Assembly: GCA_038230975.1 (NCBI GenBank) | Contig: JBBRMF010000135.1 | Span: forward strand, 1-13,745 | DNA from: JANXVV01 sp038230975 | Lineage (GTDB): Bacteria; Planctomycetota; Phycisphaerae; Tepidisphaerales; Tepidisphaeraceae | Length of the DNA stretch: 13,745 bases | Direction of reading: 5' to 3' | Shown: one piece after another, positions 13,701-13,745 of the stretch | How the letters are laid out: every line of letters begins with the position of its first letter | Position numbering within the stretch: position 1 is the stretch's first letter | Made by a program: the position numbers and the translations under genes | The notes under the pieces: model-generated | What the model was told of the DNA's origin: nothing | The model's input: only the letters and a program-made list of their open reading frames with translations | Database searches by the model: none

Positions 13701-13745
13701 TAGATCACTTTTCAGCTTGGTAGGTCGCTTAGGTGTCGGGGTGCC

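Noticed and set aside
1..13745. CRISPR arrays, tRNA or rRNA genes, prophage or conjugation genes
   Set aside because: No regularly spaced direct repeats, no cloverleaf-like sequence and no rRNA-like stretch were seen on either strand. A dedicated RNA search was not possible.

Overview
The window looks like chromosomal DNA of a planctomycete, probably of the class Phycisphaerae or a close relative. Four things suggest this: two secreted proteins ending in PEP-CTERM sorting signals (Pro-Glu-Pro, a hydrophobic stretch, a basic tail); a subtilase that opens with the planctomycete 'ESLEERKLMA'-type N-terminal motif instead of a classical signal peptide; a secreted CE15 glucuronoyl-esterase-like hydrolase; and many palindromic repeats between the genes. 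The taxonomic call is an inference from protein style, not from a marker gene.

Layout. Positions 1-357 (minus strand) hold a decayed group II intron: the 5' end of the ribozyme is joined almost directly to the C-terminal end of its reverse transcriptase/maturase, so the catalytic part is gone. Positions 358-1109 hold no gene I can support, only short repeats. Two plus-strand PEP-CTERM genes follow: a PhoX/DUF839-like protein (1110-2750) and a DNRLRE-domain protein (3010-3771), separated by two perfect hairpins. The gap 3772-4354 carries a hairpin, dispersed repeats and what looks like a 48-codon remnant of a restriction-modification enzyme C-terminus (minus strand). The CE15 esterase (4355-5632, minus) is divergent from the subtilase (5907-7475, plus), which ends at a clear intrinsic terminator. 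Then come a polytopic membrane protein of GT-C glycosyltransferase style (7606-9348), an overlapping lipoprotein with a probable beta-propeller (9321-10607), a long 21-bp-stem hairpin, an M48/Ste24-like membrane protease with an unusual HDxxH motif (10727-11926), a possible 40-residue translationally coupled small gene, and a eukaryotic-type adenylosuccinate lyase (12110-13540). The right edge holds two more palindromic repeats.

How the genes work together. There is no single obvious pathway. The left half is mostly secreted or surface proteins (phosphatase-like, cell-surface DNRLRE protein, polysaccharide esterase, protease), which fits a polymer-degrading lifestyle. The membrane protein and the lipoprotein overlap and are probably co-transcribed. 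The purB-type gene is housekeeping. I did not find a convincing new multi-gene system. The items most worth a second look are the HDxxH protease, the collapsed group II intron, the restriction-enzyme remnant among repeats, the coupled small ORF and the dispersed palindrome families.
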